This document shows, piece after piece, positions 1 through 15,032 of a stretch of DNA of 64,000 bases. The stretch comes from Gorsachius magnificus (Eukaryota; Chordata; Aves; Pelecaniformes; Ardeidae). Position 1 is the stretch's first letter; each line of letters begins with the position of its first letter. Under the pieces are notes generated by a model. That model was not told the origin of the DNA, made no database searches, and worked only from the letters and a program-made list of their open reading frames with translations. The stretch lies in the NCBI GenBank assembly GCA_034008185.1, contig CM067082.1, positions 5,130,984-5,194,983 of the forward strand. Direction: 5' to 3'. The translations under genes were made by a program, and so were the position numbers.

Positions 1-2715
1 GAAGCTTTTTTTGTTGCCCTTGATGCCACTGGCCAGACCTAATTCTATCAGGGCTTTAGCTTTCCTAACCAGATCCCTGGCTGCTTGGATAATTCTCTGT
101 ATTCCTCCCAGGCTACCTATCCTTGCGTCCACCCTCTGTAGACTTCCTTTTTGTGTTTGACTTTGTCCAGGAGCTCCTTGTTCATCCATGCAGGCCTTCT
201 GCATTTTTGCCTGAGCTTGGAGGAGGTGATCCTTGACTATTACCCAGCTTTCTTGGGCCCCTCTTCCCACCAGGGCTTTATCCCGTGGTACTCTACGAAG
301 CAGATCCCTGAAGAGGCCAAAGTCTGCTCTCCTGAAGTCCAGAGTAGTGAGCTTGCCATGCACCCTCCTTGGTGCCCTAAGGATCTTAAACTCCACCATT
401 TCATGGTAACTGCAGCCAAGGCTTCTCTTGAGCTTCACATTCCCCACCAGCCCCTCCTTGTTGGTGAGAACAAGGTCCAGCATAGCACCTCTCCTCATTG
501 GCTTCTCTGTCACTTGGAGAAGGAATTTATAATCAACGCATTCCAGGAACCTCCTGGATTGCCTATGTCCTGCTGTGTTGTCCCTCCCAACAGATAATTG
601 GGGTGATTGAAGTCCCCCATGAGGACCAGGGCTTGTGAACATGAGGCTGCTCCTAGATGGTCTCATCCACTTGGTCTTGTTGGGTGGCCTGTAGCAGACC
701 CCCACTATAATGTCACCTGTCCTTGCCCTCCCTTTAACCCTGACCCATAAGCTCTTGGTCAGCTTCTCATCCATCCCCAGGTGGAGCTCCGTGCACTCCA
801 GCTGCTCATTGACATAGAGGGTGACACCCCCTCCTCATCTCCCCTGCCTGTCCTTCCTAAAGAGCCTCTGTCCTTCCATTCCAACACTGCAGCCACAGGA
901 GCCATCCCACCACATCTCCATGATGCCAATAACATCGTAGCCCTGCAGGTGCGCACACATCTCTAACTCCTCTTGTATATTCCCCAAGCTATGTGCCTTT
1001 GCATAGAGGCATTTAAGTTGGGCTGCCAATGAAGCTGACTTAATGGCTGGAGTGGCTGGAATTCCTTTGTGCTGCTCTTCAGGTGCTCTCCTGCCAACCT
1101 GTGATCCTTCTCCAGGGTCTAGGCATCTGTTGCTGATACTGGCATCAAACTGGTAGGAGTGGGATGGATTGAGGTTCCCCTCCCCCGGCAACTTCAGTTT
1201 AAAGCTGTCTTCAACTTGGCAAGCCTATAACTGAAGATGCTCTTCCCCTTCTCTGGCAGATGGACTCCATCAGCCCCCAGTAGACCAGGTTTCTCAAAGC
1301 AAGTCCCATGGTCTAAGTAGCCTGGCTGTGGCACCAGTCCTGTAACTATTTGTTGATTCACCGGATTTGTCTGGCCCTTTCAAACCCTTCCCTTTGACCG
1401 GGAGGATTGATGAAAAAACTACCTGTGCTCCAGAGTCCTTGCCACTGCTCCCAGGGCTCTGTAATCTTTCTTGATACTCCTCAGCCTGCTCCTGGCTGTA
1501 TCACTGGTGCCCAGGTGAAACAACAACAGCAGATAATAGTGGACTGCACGAGGCTTGGTAGTCTCTCAGTGACGTCCCTGATACAAGTCCCCAGTAAATA
1601 GCACACCTCTTTAGAGAGTGCATCAGGCTGGCAAATGGATGCCTCTGTACCTCTCAGAAGAGAGTCACCTACTGCTATCACCGTTGCCTTTTCTTGGTTG
1701 TGCTGGTTTTTATATGGGGAGCAGATCAGGCTGCCTTACTCAGCTCCAGCATCTCTTCCTGGTGTGACAGATCTTTCCTCAGTCTGCAGAGCAGTGAAGT
1801 GGTTCTGGAAGGGCACCTTAGGCTTTGGGGGAAGTCTCCTCCTCCTGCTGGTCCTTGCTGTTGCAACCATCCATTCTTCTGCATTATTGGCCCCCATCCC
1901 ATCTGTGTGTGGCGGTGGGGGAGTTTTTGGCTGTGGGCCCACTGCAGACTTCACTTGGAACCAGCTATCTAACTCCTTCTCAGCCTCCCTGATGTTACGC
2001 AGCCTTCTCACCGCCTGCTGCAGGAGGTCTTCCACCCGGGCACACCTTTTGCAGGCAGGTCTGCTGCCTGCCCCTGCCCCAGGAGGAAGGTCTGGGTACT
2101 TCCTGAGGTCTGAGCTCTGCACTGCAGCCTCTCCCTTCAGCAGCTCTATCTGGGTGGAGGCTCAGACCACCGCTGGGGTAGATGGCGCAGACCCCCCAGC
2201 CAGAGCTGCAGCCTTTGCTCTCAGACAAGTGGCCCACCATTCTGCCTTGAAGGTCAGGTAGGATGAGCGCCCTTGACCTGTGCAGATGGTCACAGAATGG
2301 TGTCCCATTGCTGGGTTATGTGTACTTCAGGTCTCCCACCCGGCTAGTGGAATGCCCCTCTTATGAAGAGGCGCCCTCCCACACGAACTGGTGCACCATG
2401 CCCTGGCTGCCATGCCACGCCCTGTTTGTTCATCCTGTTGGCAGTGCTCCTGGTCACTCGTGCTCCCTAGGGCTGCCTTTTGTGGGAGTGGGGGGTGGCC
2501 ACCATTACTCCTGTCCCTGCCCAGGCCTTGTCAGCTAGTCTTGTGAGAGCTGCTGACTCCTGGTGGGTCTCTGCACTCCTTTGGGGTTTTCCTGGCTCAG
2601 GAAACCTCCCTGTATGCCATGATCCCCCACTCCACTGCAGAACGTGCCTACACCGGAGCTGGTTGCCTCTGTGAGTGACTGTTGGTGGCAGTTACTCTGC
2701 GTTTAAATCTGCCAC
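1..2715 (-). repeat. Old CR1 LINE, ORF1/5' part plus endonuclease region (degraded)
   Basis: Read on the minus strand, this stretch gives a decayed CR1 retrotransposon. At about 2240-1736 there is an ORF1-like protein with a CxxC-type cysteine pair (CKRCARVEDLL) and the typical RSIREAEKE-like coiled segment (here RNIREAEKELDSWF). At about 1191-759 comes the start of ORF2, with QLKCLYAKAHSLGNIQEELE and an IMEMWWD motif of the AP-endonuclease domain. From about 760 to 1 the endonuclease continues in shifting frames with GVCYRPPNK-like and SLGCS-H-like traces. Stops and frameshifts are frequent, so the copy is old and dead. The boundary near 2715 is approximate, and the element continues beyond position 1. 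Confidence 0.8.
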
Positions 2716-2759
2716 TGTAATTCTTGGCCCTAGAAGGATCGCAACCCTTTGAACCTGGC

Positions 2760-3420
2760 TGTCCAGCCTACTTTCCACCTACTTTATAGGCCAGCTATGC
2801 AAATCTTACCAATTTGTCTATCAACATGCTACGGGAGACCATTTCCAAAGGTCTTGTGAGAGTCAAAATATTATAACATCTACTGCTGTTCCTTTGTCCA
2901 CTGAGCTAATCATCTCATCATAGGAGGCAGTGAGGTTGCCAAGGACTGATTTATCCTTGGTAAATAATGTGTGCTGTTTCCAGTTTATCCTTCATGTGCT
3001 TGGAAACGGCTTCTGGAAGGATTTCTTTATAGCCTTACCAGGGAGCTGACGTTGATCTGCCTGTAGACCCCTGGTACCTCCTTTCTGAAGAAGGCTATGA
3101 TGTTTTCCTTTGTCCAGTCATTAGAAATCTCACCCAAGTGTCATGACCTGTTGGAGGTGATCAGAGAGTGGTCTCACGTTGGCCAGCTCTCTATGGATTC
3201 ATCTTACCTGGTTTTGTGGAGTTGCATGCCGTTGGATTAAGTGCTTCATATGTCTTGTCTTCCTCTGCTGTGGATAGTACGTACTCCTACAGACTCTGCT
3301 AGTAGTCTTGGGGAGCTGGGAGGTCGGAGAGTAAACCTTACCAGTAAAAAGAGATAAAAAGGACGTTGAGTATCTCAGGCTCTTCCATGACCTTTGTCAC
3401 TAGGTCTCCAATTTGAGACA
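2760..3420 (-). repeat. CR1/L3-like LINE fragment, endonuclease-RT linker and RT fingers
   Basis: The + strand text is the reverse complement of the CR1 reverse-transcriptase region. Recognisable blocks are the linker at about 3420-3280 (antisense of the segment ending in FASVFT) and the RT finger/palm part at about 3250-2760, including antisense of DWTK-, PGNYRP-like and the lysine/threonine GFTKGKS-like region. It is badly decayed. On the minus strand it lies 5' of the ORF1-bearing CR1 at 1-2715, which is the wrong order for one element, so it is a separate insertion. Only about 90 bp separate it from TRAPPC9 exon A. Confidence 0.65.
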
Positions 3421-3509
3421 TGCTTTATGTTTGTGTAAATAGACTTTACTACATGATACTTCACTTCTTGCAAGTATCTCTACTAAGCTGTTGGCTTTCT
3501 TCTTTACAG

Positions 3510-3638
3510 CTGCTCTTGAGGGGCTATGCTCAGCATCAGTCATCTATCATTATCCTGGTGGTACTGGAGGTAAAGTTGGATCTCGCAGGGCACAAGGAGG
3601 TTCTTTTTCTGCTGAGGCAGGCAACAGGCACAGACCAG
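3510..3638 (+). CDS. TRAPPC9: TRAPPC9 internal exon A ([17 protein letters not shown] segment)
   Basis: This 129-nt exon has the acceptor TTCTTTACAG before 3510 and the donor GTAAGG at 3639. It starts with the last two bases of an alanine codon and ends with one base of a glycine codon, so it is phase-symmetric. The translation reads [20 protein letters not shown] followed by a basic, glycine/serine-rich stretch ending in NRHRP, matching the human protein near residue 244. The Gly/Ser/Arg-rich part differs most from human, which suggests a loop under weak constraint. The preceding exon, which should end in the SVNDFLWLG region, is not in the window. Decayed CR1 sequence ends only about 90 bp upstream. 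Confidence 0.95.
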
Positions 3639-4611
3639 GTAAGGACAGGATTTAATTTTTTTCTGTTTGTCACCACTGAACATCTGAAAATTTCCTCCCT
3701 ACTTCCTAACTCTGTAAAATTATACCGATGACAGGATAAACTGGAAAGGTGGGTGGGAGGGGAGAGCTGTATTTCTTTTTAAGATTTTTATGTGAATGAC
3801 TTTTCTGCTGCTTTGGTATTAATGTCAACATGTGTGCTTTGCATAGAGTTGCAGAGCTTTTGATCTCTTCATCTGATTGTTAATAGTTTCTGTGTTTGAA
3901 TTCTGCCGGAGGAGATATAGACAGTTTCCATAAAGTACATGTGATGTGACAGAGTTGCACATATTAATAAGAAGTTAGGTACTTTTATTCAGAGGTGTTT
4001 TGCTATTCTGAAGTAAACATTTAATAAATAGGTTTGTTTAACTAAATATCAATAAACCAACATAATTTTTAAGATTTAGTATACTTTTCTAAACACTCAG
4101 TTTTCAGTAATTAATACGATGATTGTATTAGCATTGGTACGATAGACATTCTTTGAGAAATGGCTCGCTGCTTAAACTATTTTAGGAATTATTAGGAGAG
4201 TAACAGAGAGAAAAAAAATAGAAAATATCATTAAGTCTACAGTTCATCTGCATCTGGAATATTGCATGCCATTTCAGTTTCCCTGCTCAAAAGGGTGTTC
4301 ATGTTCCCTACCTCCCATTTTTCTACTGGAAGGAGGTTGCAGATTGGCAACAAAGATGATCTTGATACGGTTTCTGTACAAGAATAACTGAATAGCCTAG
4401 AAGTCTGCAGTTCTGCCAAAGAGATGGCTGAGGAGAAATATGAGAGAGCTCTCTAATATGGTGAATGTTGTGGAAGAGGATAGATAGGGATTAGAGGTGT
4501 TCAGTGCTTCTGAAGAACTAGAGGACATCAATACAGCTAGCAGACGGAAAAGCAGATGAAAGGAATTGTTCTTTATTCAGTTTTATAGGTATGATGTTGA
4601 ACTCCTTGTTA

Positions 4612-5260
4612 GGAGTTACTGGATCTGGTAGATAGAAGCGAGGCTGCTGCACCTCTCTGTCCCCGGGTCTGGCATTCCCAATAGGCATACACACACACAC
4701 ACACTGTATGTACACACAGTGGGCCACATAGACCAACACAGACAGAAGACAGCCCTCAAACACAGACAGCACTAACAGCCTGATCCTGCTCCCCTCTCTG
4801 TCTGGTTAGTATGAAAGCCTGTTAGTAATAAGGATCCATCCAGTAGCTGGCTGCTGGGTTGCCAGGTCTCGCCAGTTGCTGGCACCTGGACTTAGAGGCC
4901 TCTGAAACCCAGAGCCCCGTTCCAGTAGTTGATACTTAGACCTACATGTGTGCATGCACTCCCCTTATGCCTCTGTTATACCATACTTGTTCCTCCCTAA
5001 ACTACTTTGATCTCTCCTTTTCCCTGCCTTTGGTTCATCCCCTGCACTTTCTATAAGAAATCTGGTATGATCCCAAGATGTTCTTTCCCTGCATCCTGTA
5101 ATGAGGCCCATATCCCTGTAGGCATTAACTCCCTGCCCCGTCTGTAAGGTGATCCGGAGAGCTGCTTACGTTAACTCATCTTGATGGGTTTCACCCCCAG
5201 ACAGCTCTGTTTGCTCTGATGAAGTTATTGAGGTTCAGCTGACTGTTGCTGTTCCTCTGT
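4612..5260. repeat. Unclassified dispersed-repeat candidate (LTR-like composition)
   Basis: This block is more GC-rich than its surroundings and carries CA-rich, CCTCTCTGTC- and GCACCTGGACTTAGAGGCC-type text reminiscent of avian LTR fragments. No terminal repeats or target-site duplication could be found, so the call rests only on composition and style. Confidence 0.3.
4689..4704. repeat. (AC)8 microsatellite
   Basis: Eight uninterrupted AC units, followed by further CA-rich text to about 4720. Confidence 0.9.
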
Positions 5261-5389
5261 GCTCCTTTGTGTTTGTGGAGATGAGCCTTAATCCTATAAC
5301 CTAGCAGTAGCTACATGGTGTTAAGGTTCCTGAAAGTTTCTGTGGCTTCCAGAGGAGGTGGGCTAGGGTAGTGAAAGAAAAATGTATTG

Positions 5390-5465
5390 GTAATTATGAG
5401 CTAGACAGGCCTTTGGTCTAACCCAGCATAGCTGTTTCTGTGTATATACTTAAGTTCTTACACAG
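5390..5465 (+). repeat. Ancient CR1/L3-type 3' tail
   Basis: The text includes GGCCTTTGGTCTAACCCAGC followed by a gap and TTCTTACAC. This resembles the 3' tail shared by old amniote CR1/L3 LINEs and the SINEs they mobilise (GGCCTTTGGTCTGACCCAGCA style). The fragment is too short to classify further. Confidence 0.5.
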
Positions 5466-7902
5466 TACTGAAACAAATAGAAGCTGGGTTTAAGTACTCT
5501 CATGTGCAACATGATCAAAATGAATTCCTTCATCTAAAAAAACCCAACCGCCTATCTTTATTCATCTAAAGTCACAATCTAGTAAACACTTGCTTTGTGT
5601 TCTCTTTATTACAAATGGTGTATGTTGACACCAGGTAATTGTGATAGTAAAATCACCTTATTTCACGAGAGGATGCTGATTTTTTGTATAATATCTAGTC
5701 ATTAAAATCTGTACATATGGTCCCATGACCTGTGAGTGCATTTTATGTTGGCTGTTATGGTATAATTTCACACAGTTATTAACCTTTGTCCGCTTTTCTA
5801 CAATTATTTAACAGTAGGTGTTGCAATCTGTTTGTTTGTAATGAGTAATCCTTGTTACTAATGAAGGTAAAAAATAAGTCACAGCTATCAGAATAATTGA
5901 ATAAAATATATTTTGGGTATTTTACTGGTGCTTCTCTATGTAAGTTGTCTTCTAGTTCAAAGTCCTGTTTCAAACTTGTTAGTGTGGTCGTATTCTAAAA
6001 ATGTTTTAATTTCATATGACAAGATTTTTAAAAGGACTTTTGTGTGAAGAAAAACTGATTACAGGTTTTTTTTGTCATCCCTTCCATATGAAAATGTTAC
6101 TTCATGGTTTATTAGGTATTGGTCCCTAACTCTAGTTAATGATGTCTTACTGTTTTGAGATCTGAACTGCTGAATGCTGTCTTGCCAAACAGCTGTTGCT
6201 GTGATGTCTTTTTTCTTACAAGGTTTTCTGAAAGTTTCTTTTTATACCTTTTTTTGACTCTGCAGTGCCTTTCATTTTAAAATCTTTTCAAACTGCACCT
6301 TTGTTTATAATCTACTTTGTTATAATTAATTTTGTGAAGACAGTATTTAATCTGGGGAACAAATTCCAGTGTATTTTTCTGTAGGATAAGGCCAGAAACA
6401 AAAGGGGTTTCCAAATTCTGCGCAAATCAAGAAATGCTCATACTTGGAACTGACATTCAATTTGTGCCTACTTTTGAGGCATATAGATGTGAGAGTTACC
6501 TTATTGCTTCCTGATGTGCCTGGAATTGCACCTCTTCTTGTGCCTGTACTTCAGCCTTGACAGGATGGGGTTTCTAGGTACTGCCTTTGTGCCCAGACCC
6601 GGTCAAGAGAAACATCTTTCTCTTGAATCTCCTGTGATTTCCACCATTTGGCATTTTTAGGCTATAGCACAGGACCTGGCTGCTCAAAAAATGTTGTAGT
6701 GTCTGCTTTATATAGAAACATCTTTGGAAAGAGAAGCTTTAATATTGTCTCTCTTTGTATAATACAGAGTACAAGCTTAAGAGGGCAGTGCTAAAGGGGT
6801 TTTTTTTAGTGGTGTATTTTTTTTTCCCCCTACTGAGCAGAATTGCAATGTGTTTCATACCTATCTGTAACCATCAGAGTATTGTCTGTTTTTTGTTGGT
6901 GTACCCTTCAACTTCTTTTGAAACTCTTGATGGGAATAGTTCTGAGAAAATCAACTGAAGGGAGGTCCTGTCTTGCTCATAAAGCAATTGCTTTTGACTG
7001 TTTAACCCTTGATCTTAACAATTTTATTGCCATGGTTAATCAAAGTTTAGGGCAACAAGGTGTTACATATTTGATGGTCTGACTTTGCAATACTCTTGAC
7101 AGCTATTCTATGTGAATAGTCTGGTTTATTGGGTTGGCATGACTTAATTATTCAGAAAAATTTGACAGAGTAAAATTAATGACAATTAAAAGGGGTACAG
7201 TTACTTGAAAACGCCTACAGTATTGTATGGATTAAGTGAGCTCCCACAAGGACGTTTAAGCACTTTAGGACCTGATATTAAAATACAGTAAGTGGATTGT
7301 GATGGAAACTTGCCCACAAGAATAAAGGATATAAAGGGTATGGCTTTAAATTACACACTGAAAATTCGTAAATTCTTCTTGTTGTGTCTTAGAATTCATT
7401 GCAAGTTTACAGGATTTTTACATTTATTTTTTAACAAAATGAGATTTAACGTACGGTGACTACTTGAATTATAATTGGTAGTCCTTCAAAATAGCAATGA
7501 TGATCCTAATAAATCTTACAATTTTGTTCAAGCCTGATGTTAGTTATAAAACATTGTAAGAGCTTATTTTGTTGGCTATATTTGAGGCTGAAAAAAACCC
7601 CATTTTTGTTCCTCCTTTTAGGGGCACAAGAAGTTCTCATTGATCCAGGTACATTATTTTCATGCATGTTTCCAGTGTCTTTCCTTTTTATTACTTGCAT
7701 TTGTTTTGCATTTGTACAGATAATTACTGCCACTTGCCAAAACTAATACTGATTCCTGATGCTTTGTTTTTTTGCTATAAATCTTCAGGAAGCAAAGAGT
7801 CTGAAGGGTAACTGGCACAAAATAAATGATATAGTTCCGTGATTGTGTCCCTGTAAATTCTAATCGAGATTGTTTCTTCTTATGAGTAGTGAGGATTTTT
7901 AA

Positions 7903-7927
7903 TTTTTTTTTTTTTTTTTTTTTTTTT
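7903..7927. repeat. Poly-T tract (25 T)
   Basis: A homopolymer run inside the intron, with no adjacent retrocopy recognised. Confidence 0.9.
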
Positions 7928-8507
7928 AACCAGCAAACCTGAATGGTCACATGTCGTCTTGTAGTGTCATGGTATTCTTTCCATCATTACTAACAAATAA
8001 CATCCATAAAAACCTTAAGGTGTTAATCTACAGATGTGCTTGGTATGATTCTTTAAGGTTGACAAACATACAAAAAAGTTGCATGTAAAATAACATATTT
8101 CTGAATAGAGAGGGAGTAGAAAGTATCTCTCACAGTAGTTTTAAACTATCAATTGAGAGTTAGATCCATCTCTGAAACACAAAGATTTCTTTGCCATCTT
8201 AGTAGAGAAACCTCTTGGAGAAATAAATTACTGTATAAATTTAGGCATGTAATCCTACAGATTAAGTAACAAAAAGTTACAGAGCCTTGCCAAACCTTTG
8301 ATATATGTTTTCAATTTTATTACATTATCTCTAGAATTTAATATTATTGCAGAGTTAAAATTTTCCTGTTCTTCATAATACCCTGGATTTCCTTGCCTTC
8401 TATTTCAGATTCTTCTCCCTTATGTATGTAAAGAATCTTTCTGTCTCTCACCTTGTTTCTTATATAAAAAAAGCAATTTCTTACTGTTTTGTCTGGGCCT
8501 CAGGTAA

Positions 8508-8530
8508 TTTTTTTTTTTTTTTTTTTTTTT
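8508..8530. repeat. Poly-T tract (23 T)
   Basis: A homopolymer run inside the intron between exons A and B. Confidence 0.9.
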
Positions 8531-8972
8531 AATGTGGAAAGCTCAGGTTTCATGGCCTTTGTTACAATATAACACTTGCTTTTCTGTGATTAGAAATAGG
8601 GGAGAGAAGTATTTGTTTTAAATGATTGGAGAGGGTCACTGTTCTAATAATTAGTTTATAAAAAAATTGAACTTTTTTTTTTCTTAGGTGTGCTTTAGAA
8701 ATACAATTTTTAAGTAGAACAAGGAATAATTCAAAGATTAAAATTGCGTATTCAGATGTGGCCATAATCTAATTTTAGCAGTACAATATTTCAGTCATAG
8801 TCTAAATACTCAGATAAATTTGAAAGATTATGAATATATTTGGTTTTTACCAAGCAAAAGATTATTTCCTGTTTGCTGGTTTATGATTGAATCAATTTTT
8901 CATTTGTACTCTTTAAAATAGCATAGTGAAACAGAACTAGTGTTTTCTAGGTAGGGTGTGATTTCTTTCTAG

Positions 8973-11610
<2,638 letters not shown>

Positions 11611-11736
11611 TACAAGAATGCTGGTGTGATTGAACTGGAAGCCTGTGTGAAGGCAGTGAGAGTCCTTGCAATACAGAAAAGGAGCATGGAAGCCTCTGAG
11701 TTTCTTCAGAATGCAGTTTATATCAACCTTCGTCAG
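11611..11736 (+). CDS. TRAPPC9: TRAPPC9 internal exon C ([20 protein letters not shown] segment)
   Basis: This 126-nt exon is exactly 42 codons in phase 0 at both ends, with acceptor CCTCTTCAAG before 11611. It encodes [20 protein letters not shown], then [20 protein letters not shown] and RQ. This is a helical repeat-like part of the TRAPPC9/Trs120 solenoid and is nearly identical to human. The donor is CAG|GTCGGTG, with C at intron position +3, which is weaker than the other donors in this gene (GTAAGG, GTAAGT, GTAAGA, GTGAGA, GTATGT). Because the exon is frame-neutral, skipping it would remove 42 residues without a frameshift. Confidence 0.96.
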
Positions 11737-13136
11737 GTCGGTGCAGAAAGTCCCATTATTTTTCTCTTCTCATTTGAGAGCTTATACTGAGGTGTGAAAG
11801 TTACTTAGATTCAGGAGACTCCAATTTATTTTCTGTATCACTACCTTCCTTCTCACTAGGACTTCTGAGGATTTTCACATCAGGGTATTCAGAGTTCATC
11901 TGAAAACGTGAGGACTTAGTTTGAGATTAAAGACTCTTTTGGTTATTCTCCATTGTGAAGAAAAAAAAAATCCCATTGTTGTTCTATTGTGGTGTTGTAC
12001 TAGGGAAAAATAGCTGCTTGGCACAGATCTGCAATGTTTGTTTTTTTTTTCCCCTTGGTTGTATCTCATTCAATGAAACTGTGAACAAATCCAGAATGGC
12101 TTGTTGCAAAGTGAGCTTAAGAGTCTGACTAATGTTGTTAACCAATTGAATTTTTGTTGTGTAGTGTGAAGTCCTGGTTAGGCCAAATCAGAAAGGAATT
12201 TAGAGCAGAAAATCAGTATTTGGAACTGTGAGAAAAATGCTCAGTACCTCCACAGACAAGACTAACACTTTATCAGTGTCTCAAGCTTGGTGTCACTGGT
12301 TACAGAGAGACTGCTGTGGTTGAAAGAATTAATAAAGAGCTGTTAGGTTTCTTACCAGTTTTGCTTTTTTGCTCATTACATCTTGGTAAGACTAGCAGTT
12401 TCAGTCCATACTGTTGAGCTTACTAAGCCCAGACTGGGACAGCAAATTTACGAAGGAGGTGGAATACTTCATTTGCAGAGAATCCTTTCTGAGGAGTTAA
12501 TTTTCTAACTCAACATAAATGAGAAATGAATTAATTGATAAGCTATCATAAAAGTAATCAATTTTGTTGCAGAGTACCCTAACTGCCATAATCCTTGCAG
12601 TGCTAAGGGCCTTCTCTTTAATTCTGTAGTCTTCCACTGGCAGTTGTGTAGCCTTTCATGTAAACTGCTGTGGCAGTATTTTTCCCTTGTTGTTGCACTG
12701 TTATTCTTGTGGCCTGCAAACTCCAGTATTGTTGTTATGTTGTTTTTCTTATAGAAACAATTACTGTCATTGTGAGAATCACCTGCTCTCCTCCCTGACA
12801 CCACTGGTTTTGCAACTTTCACTTTATATTAGAGGAAAAAAATCAGACATAGTGAATGGCAAAGTATATTCAAATGACATGTGATGGGAAAAATATGCAT
12901 GAGGCTCCTGGTACCCACAACTTTGTTTGTTCCTTGGTAAATGAGTCTTGGAAAAGCCACCCACTATTCATGCATTAACTGTATGATCTGGGTTCCAAGC
13001 TGAAATGCATCGATGGTCACTGCGTCACTCTGCACCTTTGTGGGTTTTCAGAGAAGAGGCTGAAACTAGAGGAGTTCTTGGCCTGGCTATGGCTCCTTTG
13101 GAGCCTGCACCAAATGACTGCTAGTTTGCTTAAGGG

Positions 13137-14128
13137 GTCGAGTGGACCCATCACAGTCCCTCAGGATTGATACTGGGCCCCATGCTATTCAACATCTTCA
13201 AAAATGATCTGGATGATGGGATTGATGATGACACCAAACTGGGTGGTGAGGTGGACACATCAGAAGGGAGAGCCATTTTACAGAGAGACCCGGACAGGCT
13301 GGAAGAGTGGGCAAGCAAGAACTGTATGAACTGTATGAGGTTTAACAGAGATGAGTGCAACGTCCTGCACCTGGGATGACCTAACCAAAGAGCCCAGCAC
13401 AGGCCAGGATCTCTGTATGGCTGGGGAGCAACTTTGCTGAAAGGGACCTGGGGGTCCTGGTGGACAACAAGCTGAACAGGAGTCAGCAATGCGCTGCTGC
13501 AGCAACCAAGGCAAATGGGATCCTGGGCTGCATCTGCAGGGACATTGCTAGCAGAGACAGAGAGGTGATCATCCCACTCTACTCAGCCCTTATCAGGTCA
13601 CACCTGAGTATTGTGTCCAGTTCTGGTCCCCACAGTTCAGAAAAGGCATGGACAGATTGGAGCGGATCCAAAGGAATGCCATGAAGTTGATCAAGGGGCT
13701 GGAGAAACTGCCCCATGAGGAAGGAAAGACTGAAGGAGTTAGGTGTTTTTCTCACTGGAAAAAAGGCGGCTCAGGGGGGATCTCATCACAGTATTCCAGT
13801 ACTTAAAGGGCAGCTACACAGAGGATAGGAAGGTCTTTCCTCACAAGGAGTCACAGGAAGACAAAGGGCAGTGGGTACAAGTTGCACTGGGAGAAGTTTC
13901 ATTGCAATATGAAAAAAAAAAAAATATAAAAAAATCAGTAAGAACAATCATTCACTGGAACAACCTCCCCAAGGGCACAGTGGAGTCCACGTTGCTGGGG
14001 GTTTTCAAGATGCTGCTGGACAGGGTGCTAGATAATCTTATCTAGGCTCCCTTTGCCATGAAAGGTTGCACCAGAGGATCTTTCAAGGTCCCTTCCAACC
14101 TTGGCTGTTCTATGATGATTCTGTATCA
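13137..14128 (+). repeat. CR1 LINE, 3' part of ORF2 and 3' UTR
   Basis: The translation in shifting frames gives the CR1 RT C-terminal part: GPMLFNIFKNDLDDG (motif-B/C neighbourhood), DDTKLGGEVDTSEG, CNVLHLG, then VDNKLNRSQQCAAAATKANG, ICRDIASRDREVIIPLYSAL and a tail ending CTTCCAACCTTGGCTGTTCT. At least three frameshifts, and an A-rich expansion at 13911-13934, show that it is inactive. It belongs to the same subfamily as the minus-strand piece at 50378-51107, with which it shares a stretch of about 50 nearly identical residues. Confidence 0.9.
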
Positions 14129-14166
14129 CTGAGTGATAACTCTATTGTTAACGCAACATGGGAGAT

Positions 14167-14775
14167 TGTTAGGATCCAATTTTGTTTGGATGAGAGGAAG
14201 GCCCCCTTGCTTTCTAGCTGACCTCAGATGAGTTTGGGAGGCTAGGGGCAGCTAGACCAACCTCTCCTATGCAGCCAGATGTTGTAAGTCCACTTGTTTA
14301 TTTACTCTTCGGGGGGAAAGAGAGAAAGCAGTGATAGGAAAGGAAGGAAGGAAAGATAGGAAATCAAGCGAGATGTCTGGATAGAAGAGAGCAGACAGTC
14401 ACCACCATGGATCTGCGGCGTCCCGGGGATCCGTGCTTCTGGGGTCTGCGGTGGTGAGTGATCACACACAGCGGTCTGTCATCGCTCAGCGTCTTTGGTG
14501 ATCGCACATGGAGGCTTCGGGTGTCTCCCACAAGGTCTGAGACAGTGGCCATTTTTTATAGAGCACAGTCCAGCGGGCTCTGTTCGCAGGCTTTCTTGTT
14601 GCTGGGCAGGGACAGGGTTCTGCTTGCAGGCTTTAAGTGGCTGCAAACTGCAAGCCTTGGTGGGCAGGTGGCCCCTCCAGGGTGTCCACTGCTTCAGCAA
14701 GCTTGCAAGCCACCTTGCCTGCAGCAATGCTGATCTTCGAAGATTGCCCCACAAAGGAGCAAGCTTCGAGACAGT
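14167..14775 (-). mobile_element. Possible LTR fragment
   Basis: This is a GC-richer block with LTR-like layout on the minus strand. There is a TATA-like CTCTATAAAAAA around 14553-14565 and an AATAAA-like signal near 14302-14308 on the same strand, and the + strand text begins TGTTAGGATCC near 14167. No convincing target-site duplication or second LTR was found. A host regulatory or unrelated repeat origin is equally possible. Confidence 0.35.
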
Positions 14776-15032
14776 TAGCTGGCTATTCAGTCTTCCACAG
14801 AGATCAAACTAGATGATGATGGTACTCAGTAGATGTGTTCTAGAAAAAAAGATATGTTCAATGGGATACTAAGAGGCATGATCATTTTTCTTCTCAAGTG
14901 ATATTGGTATTCACTGAATTTTTAAAAAATTTTTTTTAATCATATTAATAATTTGGGTTGGGTCTTTTCCACTGAACCTTCTGCTGTACCCTGTATACCT
15001 GATGGTCACTTGTTCATTTCCTGATGTCAGCT

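Noticed and set aside
151..597. 148-codon + strand frame as a gene
   Set aside because: It is the antisense shadow of the CR1 endonuclease region, which reads correctly on the minus strand.
12505..12822. 105-codon minus-strand frame
   Set aside because: No similarity to anything I know, and no supporting signals such as splice sites or a poly(A) signal.
14167..14780. GTTAG repeated at both edges of the possible LTR as a target-site duplication
   Set aside because: The repeats at 14169-14173 and 14776-14780 do not sit outside TG...CA termini, so the match is probably chance.
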